A stretch of DNA of 11,655 nt from Chloroflexota bacterium (GTDB lineage: Bacteria; Chloroflexota; Dehalococcoidia; Dehalococcoidales; UBA2162), in NCBI GenBank assembly GCA_016202555.1, contig JACQOL010000115.1, positions 1-11,655 on the forward strand, written 5' to 3'. Every line of letters begins with the position of its first letter. Position 1 is the first letter of the stretch. Below are positions 1-6,944 of this stretch, in pieces. Below the pieces are notes generated by a model. That model was not told where the DNA came from, made no database searches, and saw nothing but the letters and a program-made list of their open reading frames with translations. A program made the position numbers and the translations under genes.

Positions 1-1121
1 ACCTTACACCGTCCGCAGGTAAGGCAAGTATAAGCGATTGCTGCCGCCTTCTCCCGGTTCTGGCTAATGAAATCCGCCCAGACAGCCCCAACACTGCTAA
101 AGCACTTATCGCCAAAATGGCCGGCAGTGACGGCATAGACCGGGCACTCATAGAGACAGCCACCACATCTGAGGCAATACAATGCCTGACAGAGTACGGG
201 GTGCCTGGCTAGCTCAGTTCTACCGGCATCCATAAAAATGACATGAAGCTCTTTAGGACCGTGGGCACCATAAGTGGTTACCTTCTCAATATCACCGGTC
301 TTGCTCGGGCCTGATATCAGGCTGACATAAGAAGGAACAGTATAATTGGCATACCTCCAGGTTACTTCGGCAACCTTAAAGGCATCGCCGAGAGTTGGCA
401 CTAATTTTTCCATCCCCACCAGAGCAATGTGAACCGGTGGTAAAGCGGTAGATAGGCGAGTATTTCCCTCATTCTCAATGATGACTAAAGTGCCGGTATC
501 AGCGGCAACTACATTAGCCCCGCTAATACCGACATGCGCCTGGACATATTTTTCTCGGAGCAGCAGTCTGGCTGTTTCTACCATCCTGGCGATATCATCG
601 GGTGGGTGCTTTTCTCCGCTAATCTTCGTAAGAAGCTCAGCAACATCCTCCCGGGGGATATGAATTGCCGGCGAGACGATGTGCATCGGTCGTGAATTTA
701 GCTTTTGAATAATAAACTCACCCAAATCGGTTTCGTAGACCTCGTTACCCAGTGCTTCGAGATGCTCTCGTAAGTTAATCTCCTCCCCGGTCATGCTCTT
801 ACCCTTGACGATAATTTTATCTTTCCCAACCAGATTTCCAATGATTTTCAGCGCCTCGTCGGCTGTTTTAGCGATGTAGGCTTTGCCGTGGTTAGATTCA
901 ATAGCCTCGCTTGCCTGCTGGGCAAGTTGCTCCATCTGACCAATTGCCTTTACCTTTATTTCCCGCACTTCCTTAGCTAGCTGGATAGTGTGGGGGAACT
1001 TCTTCAGGGCCGCATTCGTATTCGCCCGATAGCTGGCAATCGCCCGGGATAGAGCCAACCGGATGCGCTTATTATGAGCGGCGTCCATTATTTCTTTCTT
1101 GTATTCTGTAAAAACAGTCAT
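1..1121 (-). CDS. lutB: LutB-like LUD-domain 4Fe-4S protein (partial, C-terminus outside window)
   Basis: The reading frame is open from an ATG at 1121 to the left edge, giving 373 residues of a family usually nearer 450-480. Residues ~60-290 match the LUD domain of lactate-utilisation proteins: KGKSMTGEEI near 106, the ETDLGEFIIQ segment, then HIVSPAIHIPR. A ferredoxin-like region follows, with CLRCGGCLYECP at ~316-327 (first 4Fe-4S site) and CLTCGRC starting at ~366, where the edge cuts off the second site. In the known family, LutB (YkgF/LldF) works with LutA and LutC as a membrane-independent L-lactate oxidation complex passing electrons through Fe-S clusters. The start overlaps the stop of the upstream LutA-like gene by four bases (ATGA), which suggests translational coupling. 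lutC would be expected to the left, outside the window. That lactate is the substrate is inferred from the family; related LUD/Fe-S proteins with other donors exist. Confidence 0.88.
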   Translation of the reverse strand, partial: MTVFTEYKKEIMDAAHNKRIRLALSRAIASYRANTNAALKKFPHTIQLAKEVREIKVKAIGQMEQLAQQASEAIESNHGKAYIAKTADEALKIIGNLVGKDKIIVKGKSMTGEEINLREHLEALGNEVYETDLGEFIIQKLNSRPMHIVSPAIHIPREDVAELLTKISGEKHPPDDIARMVETARLLLREKYVQAHVGISGANVVAADTGTLVIIENEGNTRLSTALPPVHIALVGMEKLVPTLGDAFKVAEVTWRYANYTVPSYVSLISGPSKTGDIEKVTTYGAHGPKELHVIFMDAGRTELARHPVLCQALYCLRCGGCLYECPVYAVTAGHFGDKCFSSVGAVWADFISQNREKAAAIAYTCLTCGRCK

Positions 1122-2137
1122 TCGCCAGATACCCCCATCGCCATTGCCACAATTTGTGCCAGGTCAAGGACTTTTACATTATCAATCTTAAGTTGGCTCA
1201 GCCCAACTTTAAGCTGCATAATACACGCCGGGCATTGAGTAACGATAATCTCGGCTCCGGTAGCCACCAACTCCCGGGCTCGATTCACAGCGCAAATCTC
1301 GCTCAGCTCGGGAAAGACAATCTCAAAACCCCCGCCACCTCCACAGCAGGTTACCCACTCACCACTAGTCCCCTCCGGTTCAACAAACTCAATTCCCTTA
1401 ATCGCCCGTAATATACGGCGCGGTTCATCAACCAAACTGAGATAACGCACCATCTGACAGGGGTCATGGTAGGTAACCTTAACCGCTTCCGGGAAGCGTA
1501 GCTCAAGAGAGGGGAGATTCTCAGCGACCACCTCACAAAAATGCTTGACTACCAAGCCATCTCCCCCGACAGCACTGGTCATCAAATTGCGAAGGGTATA
1601 GGTACACGAAGGAACAATACTGATAATTTGCTTGACACCGCTTGATTTCAGGTGGCCAGATACTTCTTGGGCGTGCCGACTGAATTCTTTGTGCCGTCCG
1701 GCATAGTAGAGTAATCCGCCACAGCAAGGCTCCCTCTCAGCCAGATAGCCAAACTTCAGGCCCAGTTTACTCAGCACTTTAACCGTATCCAGTAGCGGTC
1801 GGGCACCGGTGTCACTGCTTCTGCCAGCCACCCGTGAATAAAGGTTGGTAGCATCAAAGCCAAGCTTCTTCTGAAAACTGGCCAGGCTTATCGCCATTTC
1901 GGTGTTAATGGCGCTTTTATCTATTTTCCTTAGCAAGGAAAGAAGAGATTCTAACTCGCTGAGATACTGATAACCACAGCCGGCAAAGAATACCGTCTCG
2001 CTTTCTTTGGGCAGATTAAGGTTCTTCGCCCACCTCGCCCCCTTTTCCTTACTCGCCCCAAAAAGATTGTCTTTAGAGATAATGTTATCAGCGAGATAGG
2101 ATAACCCTGGAGGAATCAACTCCTTATTAGCCTTCAT
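1118..2137 (-). CDS. LutA/HdrB-like cysteine-rich (CCG) Fe-S oxidoreductase
   Basis: This 339-residue protein has two CCG (cysteine-rich) domains of the GlpC/HdrD/LutA family. Domain 1 shows FFAGCGYQY (C54), EPCCGG (C138, C139) and VPSCTYTL (C178). Domain 2 shows YHDPCQ (C227), TCCGGGGGF (C264, C265) and TQCPAC (C302, C305). Such domains bind a non-cubane or 4Fe-4S cluster and take part in thiol/disulfide or lactate-type electron transfer. There is no N-terminal ferredoxin motif of its own; the neighbouring LutB-like protein could supply the 4Fe-4S wires. It is longer than typical LutA (about 240 aa) because of an extra ~45-residue N-terminus and a long spacer before the first CC pair, which makes it look partly like the C-terminal half of HdrD. 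Domain 1 lacks the last cysteine of the usual CxxC (CTYT instead). No membrane segment is visible. The ATG at 2137 has only a weak upstream AAAGA; it is chosen because the family-like part begins soon after it and a promoter lies ~62 bases upstream. Confidence 0.85.
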   Translation of the reverse strand: MKANKELIPPGLSYLADNIISKDNLFGASKEKGARWAKNLNLPKESETVFFAGCGYQYLSELESLLSLLRKIDKSAINTEMAISLASFQKKLGFDATNLYSRVAGRSSDTGARPLLDTVKVLSKLGLKFGYLAEREPCCGGLLYYAGRHKEFSRHAQEVSGHLKSSGVKQIISIVPSCTYTLRNLMTSAVGGDGLVVKHFCEVVAENLPSLELRFPEAVKVTYHDPCQMVRYLSLVDEPRRILRAIKGIEFVEPEGTSGEWVTCCGGGGGFEIVFPELSEICAVNRARELVATGAEIIVTQCPACIMQLKVGLSQLKIDNVKVLDLAQIVAMAMGVSGE

Positions 2138-2205
2138 TCTTTATTGTCCAACAAGATTATCCAACGAGTGTTTTGTATCATTACCGGGGACTTCTTGACA
2201 TATTT

Positions 2206-2234
2206 ATTATGGCAGAACTTGGTAATCTTGTCCA
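2206..2234 (-). promoter_or_regulatory. Predicted sigma-A-type promoter for the lutAB-like operon
   Basis: Read on the minus strand, TGGACA (2234-2229) and CATAAT (2211-2206) are separated by exactly 17 bases. The predicted start of transcription is near 2199, giving a leader of about 60 bases before the ATG at 2137. The call rests only on match to consensus and position. Confidence 0.5.
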
Positions 2235-2239
2235 GCCCG

Positions 2240-2268
2240 TTGACCGGATAATTTGCGGGGTGTATATT
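2240..2268 (+). promoter_or_regulatory. Predicted sigma-A-type promoter for ylxP and the helicase gene
   Basis: TTGACC (2240-2245) and TATATT (2263-2268) are separated by 17 bases. Transcription would begin near 2274-2276, only about 13 bases before the ATG at 2288, and no Shine-Dalgarno sequence is seen in that short leader. The -35 box lies five bases from the -35 box of the opposing promoter. Confidence 0.6.
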
Positions 2269-2287
2269 AACAATTGTAGTATAGATT

Positions 2288-2581
2288 ATGCATGTTGGCG
2301 TCTGTAAAATCAGGTTTCGCTTACCGGAGAACCTGTCTCTGAAGGATAAAAGAGGAGTGTTGCAACCTATCATCAGCCGGGTAGGCAACAAGTTTAATGT
2401 TTCCGTAGCTGAAGTTAATGACCAGGATTTATGGCAAATAGCGACTCTCGGCATCGGCTGTGTCAGTAACGATAAACGGCATGCTAATGAAGTCCTGTCA
2501 AAGGTAGTCGAATTCATTACTAGCGGTCGCTTTGAAGTAGAGATACTTGACTACGAGATTGAGATTCTGTCTGTTTTCTAA
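2288..2581 (+). CDS. ylxP: YlxP family protein (DUF503)
   Basis: This 97-residue protein matches the DUF503/YlxP family throughout. It has the LPENLSLKDKRGVLQPII segment (residues ~12-29), the FNVSVAEV strand (~36-43), then QDLWQIATLGIGCVSND and a C-terminal EILDYEIEIL. The family has a small ferredoxin-like fold and in Bacillus is encoded in the nusA-infB-rbfA region, which led to suggestions of a ribosome-associated role; its exact function is not settled. Here it is not next to nusA or infB but directly before a DNA-repair-type helicase gene (38-base gap), so the two are probably cotranscribed. The ATG has no visible ribosome binding site and would lie ~13 bases from the predicted transcription start. 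Confidence 0.9.
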   Translation: MHVGVCKIRFRLPENLSLKDKRGVLQPIISRVGNKFNVSVAEVNDQDLWQIATLGIGCVSNDKRHANEVLSKVVEFITSGRFEVEILDYEIEILSVF

Positions 2582-2619
2582 TCTTTCGGCAAAATAACAT
2601 TTCCTGGTTAAACTATGCT

Positions 2620-4902
2620 ATGGAAACAACGGCTTTCCTGGACTATCTTACCGCTCAACCGGCTTATCGCCAGCAGATTGTTCATATTGAGCACCTTTCA
2701 GCACGTCCGCCGAGCTATGCTGAATTAGCCGAGCCTCTGATGCCTGACCTGCAAGATTGCCTCAAACAGCGTGGTATTGCCTCTCTTTATACTCACCAGG
2801 CGGAGGCGGTGAATAATGCCCGGCAGGGCAAAAATGTGATGGTGGCAACTTCAAGCGCCAGCGGTAAAAGCTTATGCTACAATATCGCCGTAATCCAGGC
2901 ACTCTTAAGCGAACCCACCAGCCGGGCTATTTACCTTTTCCCGACTAAAGCCCTGGCTCAAGACCAGCTACGGGCTTTGCGGGAGCTGTTTTGTCCCGGT
3001 TTATTCAGGGCAGAAGAATTTGCTACCTTCGATGGCGATACACCAACGGCGGAACGGGCTGAGGTAAGGAACCAGTCCAGGATAATATTGACTAACCCGG
3101 ATATGCTTCATGTCGGGATACTTCCCAATCACCAGTCCTGGGTAAGGCTGCTGCGGAACCTGAAGTATGTTGTAATCGATGAAGCCCATATCTATCGCGG
3201 TGTCTTTGGTTCTAATGTTGCCGGCGTGCTGCACCGCCTGCGCCGCCTGTGTCGCTTCTATGGCTCAAGCCCTACTTTTATCTCCTGCTCAGCCACCATC
3301 GCTAACCCCGGTGAGCACGCCGAAAAGCTCACCGGTTTACCCTTTAGCGTGGTTGACAATGATGGCTCTCCCCATGGTAAGAGAGATTTTGTCTTCTGGG
3401 AACCGCCAATCATCGACAAAGCGAAAAGCCTGCGCCATAGCGCCAATAGCGAAGCTACTGCCTTATTCACCGAGTTAGTCAGCCGGGGGGTTCGCACCCT
3501 GGCCTTTGCCCGCAGTCGCCGGCTAACCGAGCTTATTTATACCTATTCACGGGATAAATTAGCCAGAATTGACCCGGCTCTGGCAGAACGAATCAAGGCT
3601 TACCGGGCTGGTTATCTACCTGAAATGCGGCGTCAAATAGAGCAGGAGCTGTTTAGCGGGCAACTTCTCGGGGTGGTAGCTACTATCGCTTTAGAGCTAG
3701 GCATTGATATTGGTGACCTGGAGGCCACAATCCTCACCGGCTACCCGGGCAGTATCGCCGGCACCTGGCAGCAGGCGGGGAGGAGCGGCCGAGGGCTAGA
3801 AGGGTCATTAAGTTTTCTTATCGCCCTGGATAATCCTCTCGACCAGTATTTTATGCACCACCCTGACTATTTTTTCCAAAAAAGTGTTGAAAATGTCCTG
3901 GTCAACCCGAATAACCCTTATATTCTGCGAGCCCATTTATTGTGCGCTGCCTGGGAGATGCCCCTAAACAGTAATGATGAACTAATCTTTGGGGCCTCCT
4001 TTCGGCAGGAAAGAGATGAACTAGCCGAACACGGTCTAATCCGGGAGCGCCTCCGGCAATGGTATCCTTCATCAGCTATCGCTTATCCGGCACAAAAAAT
4101 CAATATCCGTTCTACCTCAGGAGAGAACTTTACCCTTTTTGATACCACCTCCGGTTCTCTATTAGAAACGGTAGAGGCCAGTGTTGCTTTCTTTCAGATA
4201 CACCCCGGGGCTATTTACCTCCACCAGGGAGAATCCTACTTGGTTACCAGTCTGGATTTACTGGGTCGTACCGCCTATGCTGTGCCGACTGACGTTTCTT
4301 ATTATACTCAGACTAAAGAAATCGAGGATTTACGTATTGTTAAGCTAACTCGCAGTAAGAATTGCGGGTTGGTTAAGGTGTGCCTAGGTGAGGTCGTGGT
4401 TACTAATACTGTTGTTGGCTTTAAGAAAAAGGCTCAATTCACTGAAGAGGTAATCGGTGAGGAGCCGCTTGACCTGCCCCCGCAGCGTTTTTCTACGGTT
4501 GCCCTCTGGTTTGACCTGCCACAGGAAGCCATCACTCGACTGGAAAAGGAGCAACTGGACTTCGCTGGCGGCTTACACGCTGTTGAGCATGCTGCAATCG
4601 GCATCCTGCCTCTATTCGCCTTATGTGACCGTAATGATATCGGTGGCGTATCCACTCCTCTCCACACCGATACCGGCCGAGCCCAGATATTTATCTATGA
4701 TGCTCATCATGGTGGCATCGGTATTGCCGAGAAGGGCTTTGAATTAGTGACGGAATTATGGCAAGCCACGCTTAAGGTAGTTAACGAATGCCCCTGTGAA
4801 GAGGGTTGCCCGAGCTGTATACAATCACCCAAGTGTGGTAACAATAATCAACCGCTGGATAAAAAAGCCGCTCAGATATTACTAGAAGGACTGCTGCATT
4901 AA
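2620..4902 (+). CDS. MrfA-like DEAH-box helicase with C-terminal DUF1998 cysteine cluster
   Basis: This 760-residue superfamily 2 helicase is about the length of Bacillus MrfA (YprA). Visible motifs in order are LYTHQ (~56-60), motif I TSSASGKS (~77-84), Ia FPTKALAQDQ (~107-116), Ib TNPDMLH (~158-164), motif II DEAH (187-190), motif III SAT (224-226), motif IV TLAFARSR (~293-300), motif V TIALELGIDIG (~355-365) and motif VI QQAGRSGR (~384-391). The C-terminal DUF1998 region has HAVEHA (~653-658), YDAHHGGIG (~693-701) and a cysteine cluster C724, C726, C730, C733, C739, likely a metal site. In the family, MrfA is a 3'-5' DNA helicase that acts with the MrfB (YprB) exonuclease in repair of mitomycin-type DNA damage; eukaryotic Hrq1 is related. 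No mrfB is seen here. The ATG at 2620 has no good Shine-Dalgarno; an ATG at 2615 is out of frame. Translation may depend on coupling to ylxP. A specific repair role is inferred from the family. Confidence 0.9.
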   Translation: METTAFLDYLTAQPAYRQQIVHIEHLSARPPSYAELAEPLMPDLQDCLKQRGIASLYTHQAEAVNNARQGKNVMVATSSASGKSLCYNIAVIQALLSEPTSRAIYLFPTKALAQDQLRALRELFCPGLFRAEEFATFDGDTPTAERAEVRNQSRIILTNPDMLHVGILPNHQSWVRLLRNLKYVVIDEAHIYRGVFGSNVAGVLHRLRRLCRFYGSSPTFISCSATIANPGEHAEKLTGLPFSVVDNDGSPHGKRDFVFWEPPIIDKAKSLRHSANSEATALFTELVSRGVRTLAFARSRRLTELIYTYSRDKLARIDPALAERIKAYRAGYLPEMRRQIEQELFSGQLLGVVATIALELGIDIGDLEATILTGYPGSIAGTWQQAGRSGRGLEGSLSFLIALDNPLDQYFMHHPDYFFQKSVENVLVNPNNPYILRAHLLCAAWEMPLNSNDELIFGASFRQERDELAEHGLIRERLRQWYPSSAIAYPAQKINIRSTSGENFTLFDTTSGSLLETVEASVAFFQIHPGAIYLHQGESYLVTSLDLLGRTAYAVPTDVSYYTQTKEIEDLRIVKLTRSKNCGLVKVCLGEVVVTNTVVGFKKKAQFTEEVIGEEPLDLPPQRFSTVALWFDLPQEAITRLEKEQLDFAGGLHAVEHAAIGILPLFALCDRNDIGGVSTPLHTDTGRAQIFIYDAHHGGIGIAEKGFELVTELWQATLKVVNECPCEEGCPSCIQSPKCGNNNQPLDKKAAQILLEGLLH

Positions 4903-4906
4903 AATC

Positions 4907-4946
4907 GGCAGCAAGTTACAGAGTCGATTTGACTCTGCTGCCTTTT
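4907..4946 (+). terminator. Predicted intrinsic terminator after the helicase gene
   Basis: GGCAGCA (4907-4913) pairs with TGCTGCC (4936-4942), with an inner GAGTC/GACTC stem around a GATTT loop and a left-side bulge. It is followed at once by TTTT (4943-4946). It starts five bases after the helicase stop codon. The run of As before it could make it work weakly on the other strand as well. Confidence 0.6.
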
Positions 4947-5017
4947 CAGTATTATAGTTGGCAGCGTTGGGTTTTAATGGAGAGAGTCTGCCCGATAATC
5001 AATCAATGATTTAATAT

Positions 5018-5022
5018 AGGAG
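5018..5022 (+). promoter_or_regulatory. Ribosome binding site of htrA
   Basis: AGGAG lies nine bases before the ATG at 5032 and fixes the start. It is one of the few clear Shine-Dalgarno sequences on the plus strand here. A possible -10 (GATAAT, 4994-4999) sits upstream, but no convincing -35 goes with it. Confidence 0.7.
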
Positions 5023-5031
5023 TCTATTCTT

Positions 5032-6180
5032 ATGAGAACAGGAAAGTGGTTTGTCTCAGCTCTGCTAATATTAACGATTACCTTTATGGGATGCACCTCG
5101 CAAAATGGCAAGACTGAGTCGATTACTCCAGCCGCAACAGATAACTTTTCTCGGATATCAGTAACCGATTCACTGCTTGGTATTCAGGCAACACTCGAGT
5201 CCATTTATACCCGGGCCAATCCATCGGTAGTTAATATTCAGGTGCTTCTCCCATCCAGTCTACCCAACCATAGTGGGGGTGCTCTAGGGTCAGGTTTTGT
5301 GTGGGATATCCAGGGTAATCTGGTGACCAACAACCACGTTGTGGACGGTGCCACCAGAATGACGGTTACCTTTTATGATGGAACGACTCTCGAAGCCAGT
5401 CTAGTAGGGACTGATGCTGACAGTGACCTGGCGGTAATAAAGGTAAATCCAAAAGAAATACAGCTTCAGCCGGTTACGATGGCTGATTCCAGCCAGCTTA
5501 AAGTGGGACAGCTAGCTATCGCTATCGGTAATCCATTTGGCCTTCAAGGCACAATGACGGTAGGTTTTGTGAGTGGCTTAGGGCGGCTACTACCTGCTAA
5601 CGAGAATGCAGTAGGACCAAGTTACAGCATCCCGGACATCATACAGACCGATGCTGCTATAAATCCGGGAAACTCCGGGGGTGTACTGCTGGACGCTACT
5701 GCTAAGGTCATCGGTGTGACCTCGTCTATTGCGACGACATCTGGGACATCGGCAGGAGTCGGCTTCGCTATTCCTGCGGCAATTGTGGAGCAGGTCGTTC
5801 CCGCTTTGATTAAAACCGGCCACTATGACCATCCATACTTTGGGATTGGTGTCGTCTCATTAAACCCCGACCTGGCCACTGCTATGAATCTGCCATCAGG
5901 TCAGCGAGGAGCTCTAGTACAAACTGTCACACCAGACAGTCCGGCTGATAAAGCTGGGCTCCAGGCAAGTCAAAACCAGACGACCATCAACGGTGAGCAG
6001 ATGTCTGTCGGGGGCGACGTTATCATTACCTATAATAATCAAGTTGTTAAGAGTACGGATGACCTTATCTCCTTCCTGGCCCGCTCGGGGTCAGTCGGAC
6101 AAACTGTTACTTTAACTTTACTACGTGATGGTAAGCAAATTCAGGTGAAGGTTACGCTCGGGATTCGGCCCAGCTCATAG
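5032..6180 (+). CDS. htrA: HtrA/DegP-family serine protease, lipoprotein, one PDZ domain
   Basis: This 382-residue trypsin-like protease of the HtrA (Deg) family handles misfolded envelope proteins. The N-terminus is a lipoprotein signal: basic MRTGK, a hydrophobic stretch ~6-18, then FMGC with the lipidated cysteine at 21. The protein is therefore predicted to be anchored on the outer face of the cytoplasmic membrane. The catalytic triad is visible: H102 in TNNHVVDGA, D132 in DADSDLAVIKV and S215 in NPGNSGG. The substrate pocket segment IAIGNPFGLQGTMTVGFVSG (~162-181) is typical. A single PDZ domain follows (~265-375), with GALVQTVTPDSPADKAGL as carboxylate-binding region and GGDVIITYNNQVV as its end. 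A terminator separates it from the upstream helicase, so it is likely transcribed alone. It converges on the CDGSH gene 50 bases away. Its last ten bases, including the stop, lie inside a recJ-like relic. Confidence 0.93.
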   Translation: MRTGKWFVSALLILTITFMGCTSQNGKTESITPAATDNFSRISVTDSLLGIQATLESIYTRANPSVVNIQVLLPSSLPNHSGGALGSGFVWDIQGNLVTNNHVVDGATRMTVTFYDGTTLEASLVGTDADSDLAVIKVNPKEIQLQPVTMADSSQLKVGQLAIAIGNPFGLQGTMTVGFVSGLGRLLPANENAVGPSYSIPDIIQTDAAINPGNSGGVLLDATAKVIGVTSSIATTSGTSAGVGFAIPAAIVEQVVPALIKTGHYDHPYFGIGVVSLNPDLATAMNLPSGQRGALVQTVTPDSPADKAGLQASQNQTTINGEQMSVGGDVIITYNNQVVKSTDDLISFLARSGSVGQTVTLTLLRDGKQIQVKVTLGIRPSS

Positions 6181-6221
6181 ATGATGTCAAGCGGGGAAGT
6201 TACCTCTGTCCGGTAGGTATC
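6170..6221 (-). pseudogene. Possible recJ-derived relic overlapping the htrA stop codon
   Basis: On the minus strand this stretch aligns without gaps to 7064-7013 within recJ. Counting by eye, 26 of 30 bases match over 6170-6199 and about 37 of 52 over the whole stretch. The match keeps the recJ codon register: it reads TEVTSPLDIIYEL where RecJ has SETSSLLDIVYNL (~526-538). It lies directly downstream of, and in frame with, the stop of the CDGSH gene. A diverged leftover of a duplicated recJ 3' end would explain it; chance similarity is the alternative. Confidence 0.4.
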
Positions 6222-6239
6222 CTGCCTGCTCTATTTTTT
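6190..6239 (+). terminator. Weak candidate terminator after htrA
   Basis: AGCGGG (6190-6195) can pair with CCTGCT (6225-6230, one G-U pair). An inner TACCT/AGGTA stem lies inside, and TTTTTT follows at 6234-6239. The stem is interrupted and three bases separate it from the T run, which overlaps the end of the convergent CDGSH gene. A simpler hairpin GGTAGG/CCTGCC is also possible. Confidence 0.3.
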
Positions 6240-6932
6240 CAGATGGATACCATCGCAGAAGGGCTTATTTTCGCTTTTACCACAGCGGCACAAAGTAACC
6301 CGATTACGGATTTCATAGGTAGTACCGTCAGCACTCTCAATAGGAATACCGCCGTGTACCCAGAAGGGACCGTTTAGCCCCGCGAAGGGGTCTTCGACCA
6401 GCTCAATAGACGGCTCAAACTCCGGCTCAATTAAGTTACCCTCTTTATCCCAGACAATAAGGCGGCCGGAGGGGCAATTAGCCGCCTCTTCGATAGCAAT
6501 TTCCCTGGCTTCTGGCTCATCAGAGTACTCAGTAAGCGTCCATATTCCACCCGACCGGTCGCAGAACCCAGCGTGAACACACAAGTTAGGCAGGTCAGTT
6601 AATGTCAGACCGGGACCCTTCATGATTTTAGCCTGCTCAAGATAGGGCTGTCGGCTGGCTGTTTCGGTATCGTCAAACTCGATTTGCTCGTGAATGTTAT
6701 CACAAAACGGTTTGTTATTAGATTTTCCGCAGCGGCAAAGCTTGTAAGTTTTCTCTACCGGGTATTTCTTGCCGGGTCTCCATCGATAAGGTATCCCACT
6801 GGCATCTAATACGACTGTGTTTACCCTTAGTGGAATCCCGCCATATACAATATAGGGGCCATTCTTAGTTATTTTGATTTTGAAGCGATTATTTAATGGT
6901 TTCTTGAAAGCCTTTTTGTTTGTTATTGCCAT
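6231..6932 (-). CDS. Two-CDGSH iron-sulfur protein with central Fer4_19-type domain
   Basis: This 233-residue protein has two CDGSH (mitoNEET-like) 2Fe-2S sites: CRCGKSNNKPFCDNIH with C66, C68, C77, H81, and CRCGKSENKPFCDGIH with C215, C217, C226, H230. Between them (~110-165) is a segment like the divergent 4Fe-4S mono-cluster domain (Fer4_19): LCVHAGFCDR (C118, C124) and ANCPSGRL (C153). Each CDGSH site follows a GP(Y/F)xV(Y/H)GGIP segment (residues ~25-33 and ~188-196), so the protein is a duplicated module flanking a ferredoxin-like insert. Related proteins are soluble and thought to be electron-transfer or redox-sensing; the true partner is unknown. The ATG at 6932 is preceded by GGGGAG at a good distance and lies 12 bases after the recJ stop, so it is probably the last gene of the fabF-recJ operon. 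The first site has CDN where the consensus has CDG. Confidence 0.88.
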   Translation of the reverse strand: MAITNKKAFKKPLNNRFKIKITKNGPYIVYGGIPLRVNTVVLDASGIPYRWRPGKKYPVEKTYKLCRCGKSNNKPFCDNIHEQIEFDDTETASRQPYLEQAKIMKGPGLTLTDLPNLCVHAGFCDRSGGIWTLTEYSDEPEAREIAIEEAANCPSGRLIVWDKEGNLIEPEFEPSIELVEDPFAGLNGPFWVHGGIPIESADGTTYEIRNRVTLCRCGKSENKPFCDGIHLKK

Positions 6933-6944
6933 ACTCTCCCCTTT

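Noticed and set aside
1154..1411. Plus-strand open frame of 85 codons inside the LutA-like gene
   Set aside because: It is a shadow of the conserved second CCG domain on the other strand.
2195..2200. Perfect TTGACA on the plus strand as a -35 box
   Set aside because: No -10-like sequence lies 16-18 bases downstream; the TTGACC/TATATT pair at 2240-2268 is better.
2134..2517. Minus-strand open frame of 127 codons across ylxP and the divergent promoter region
   Set aside because: It is antisense to the well-conserved YlxP gene, its product resembles nothing I know, and it covers both predicted promoters.
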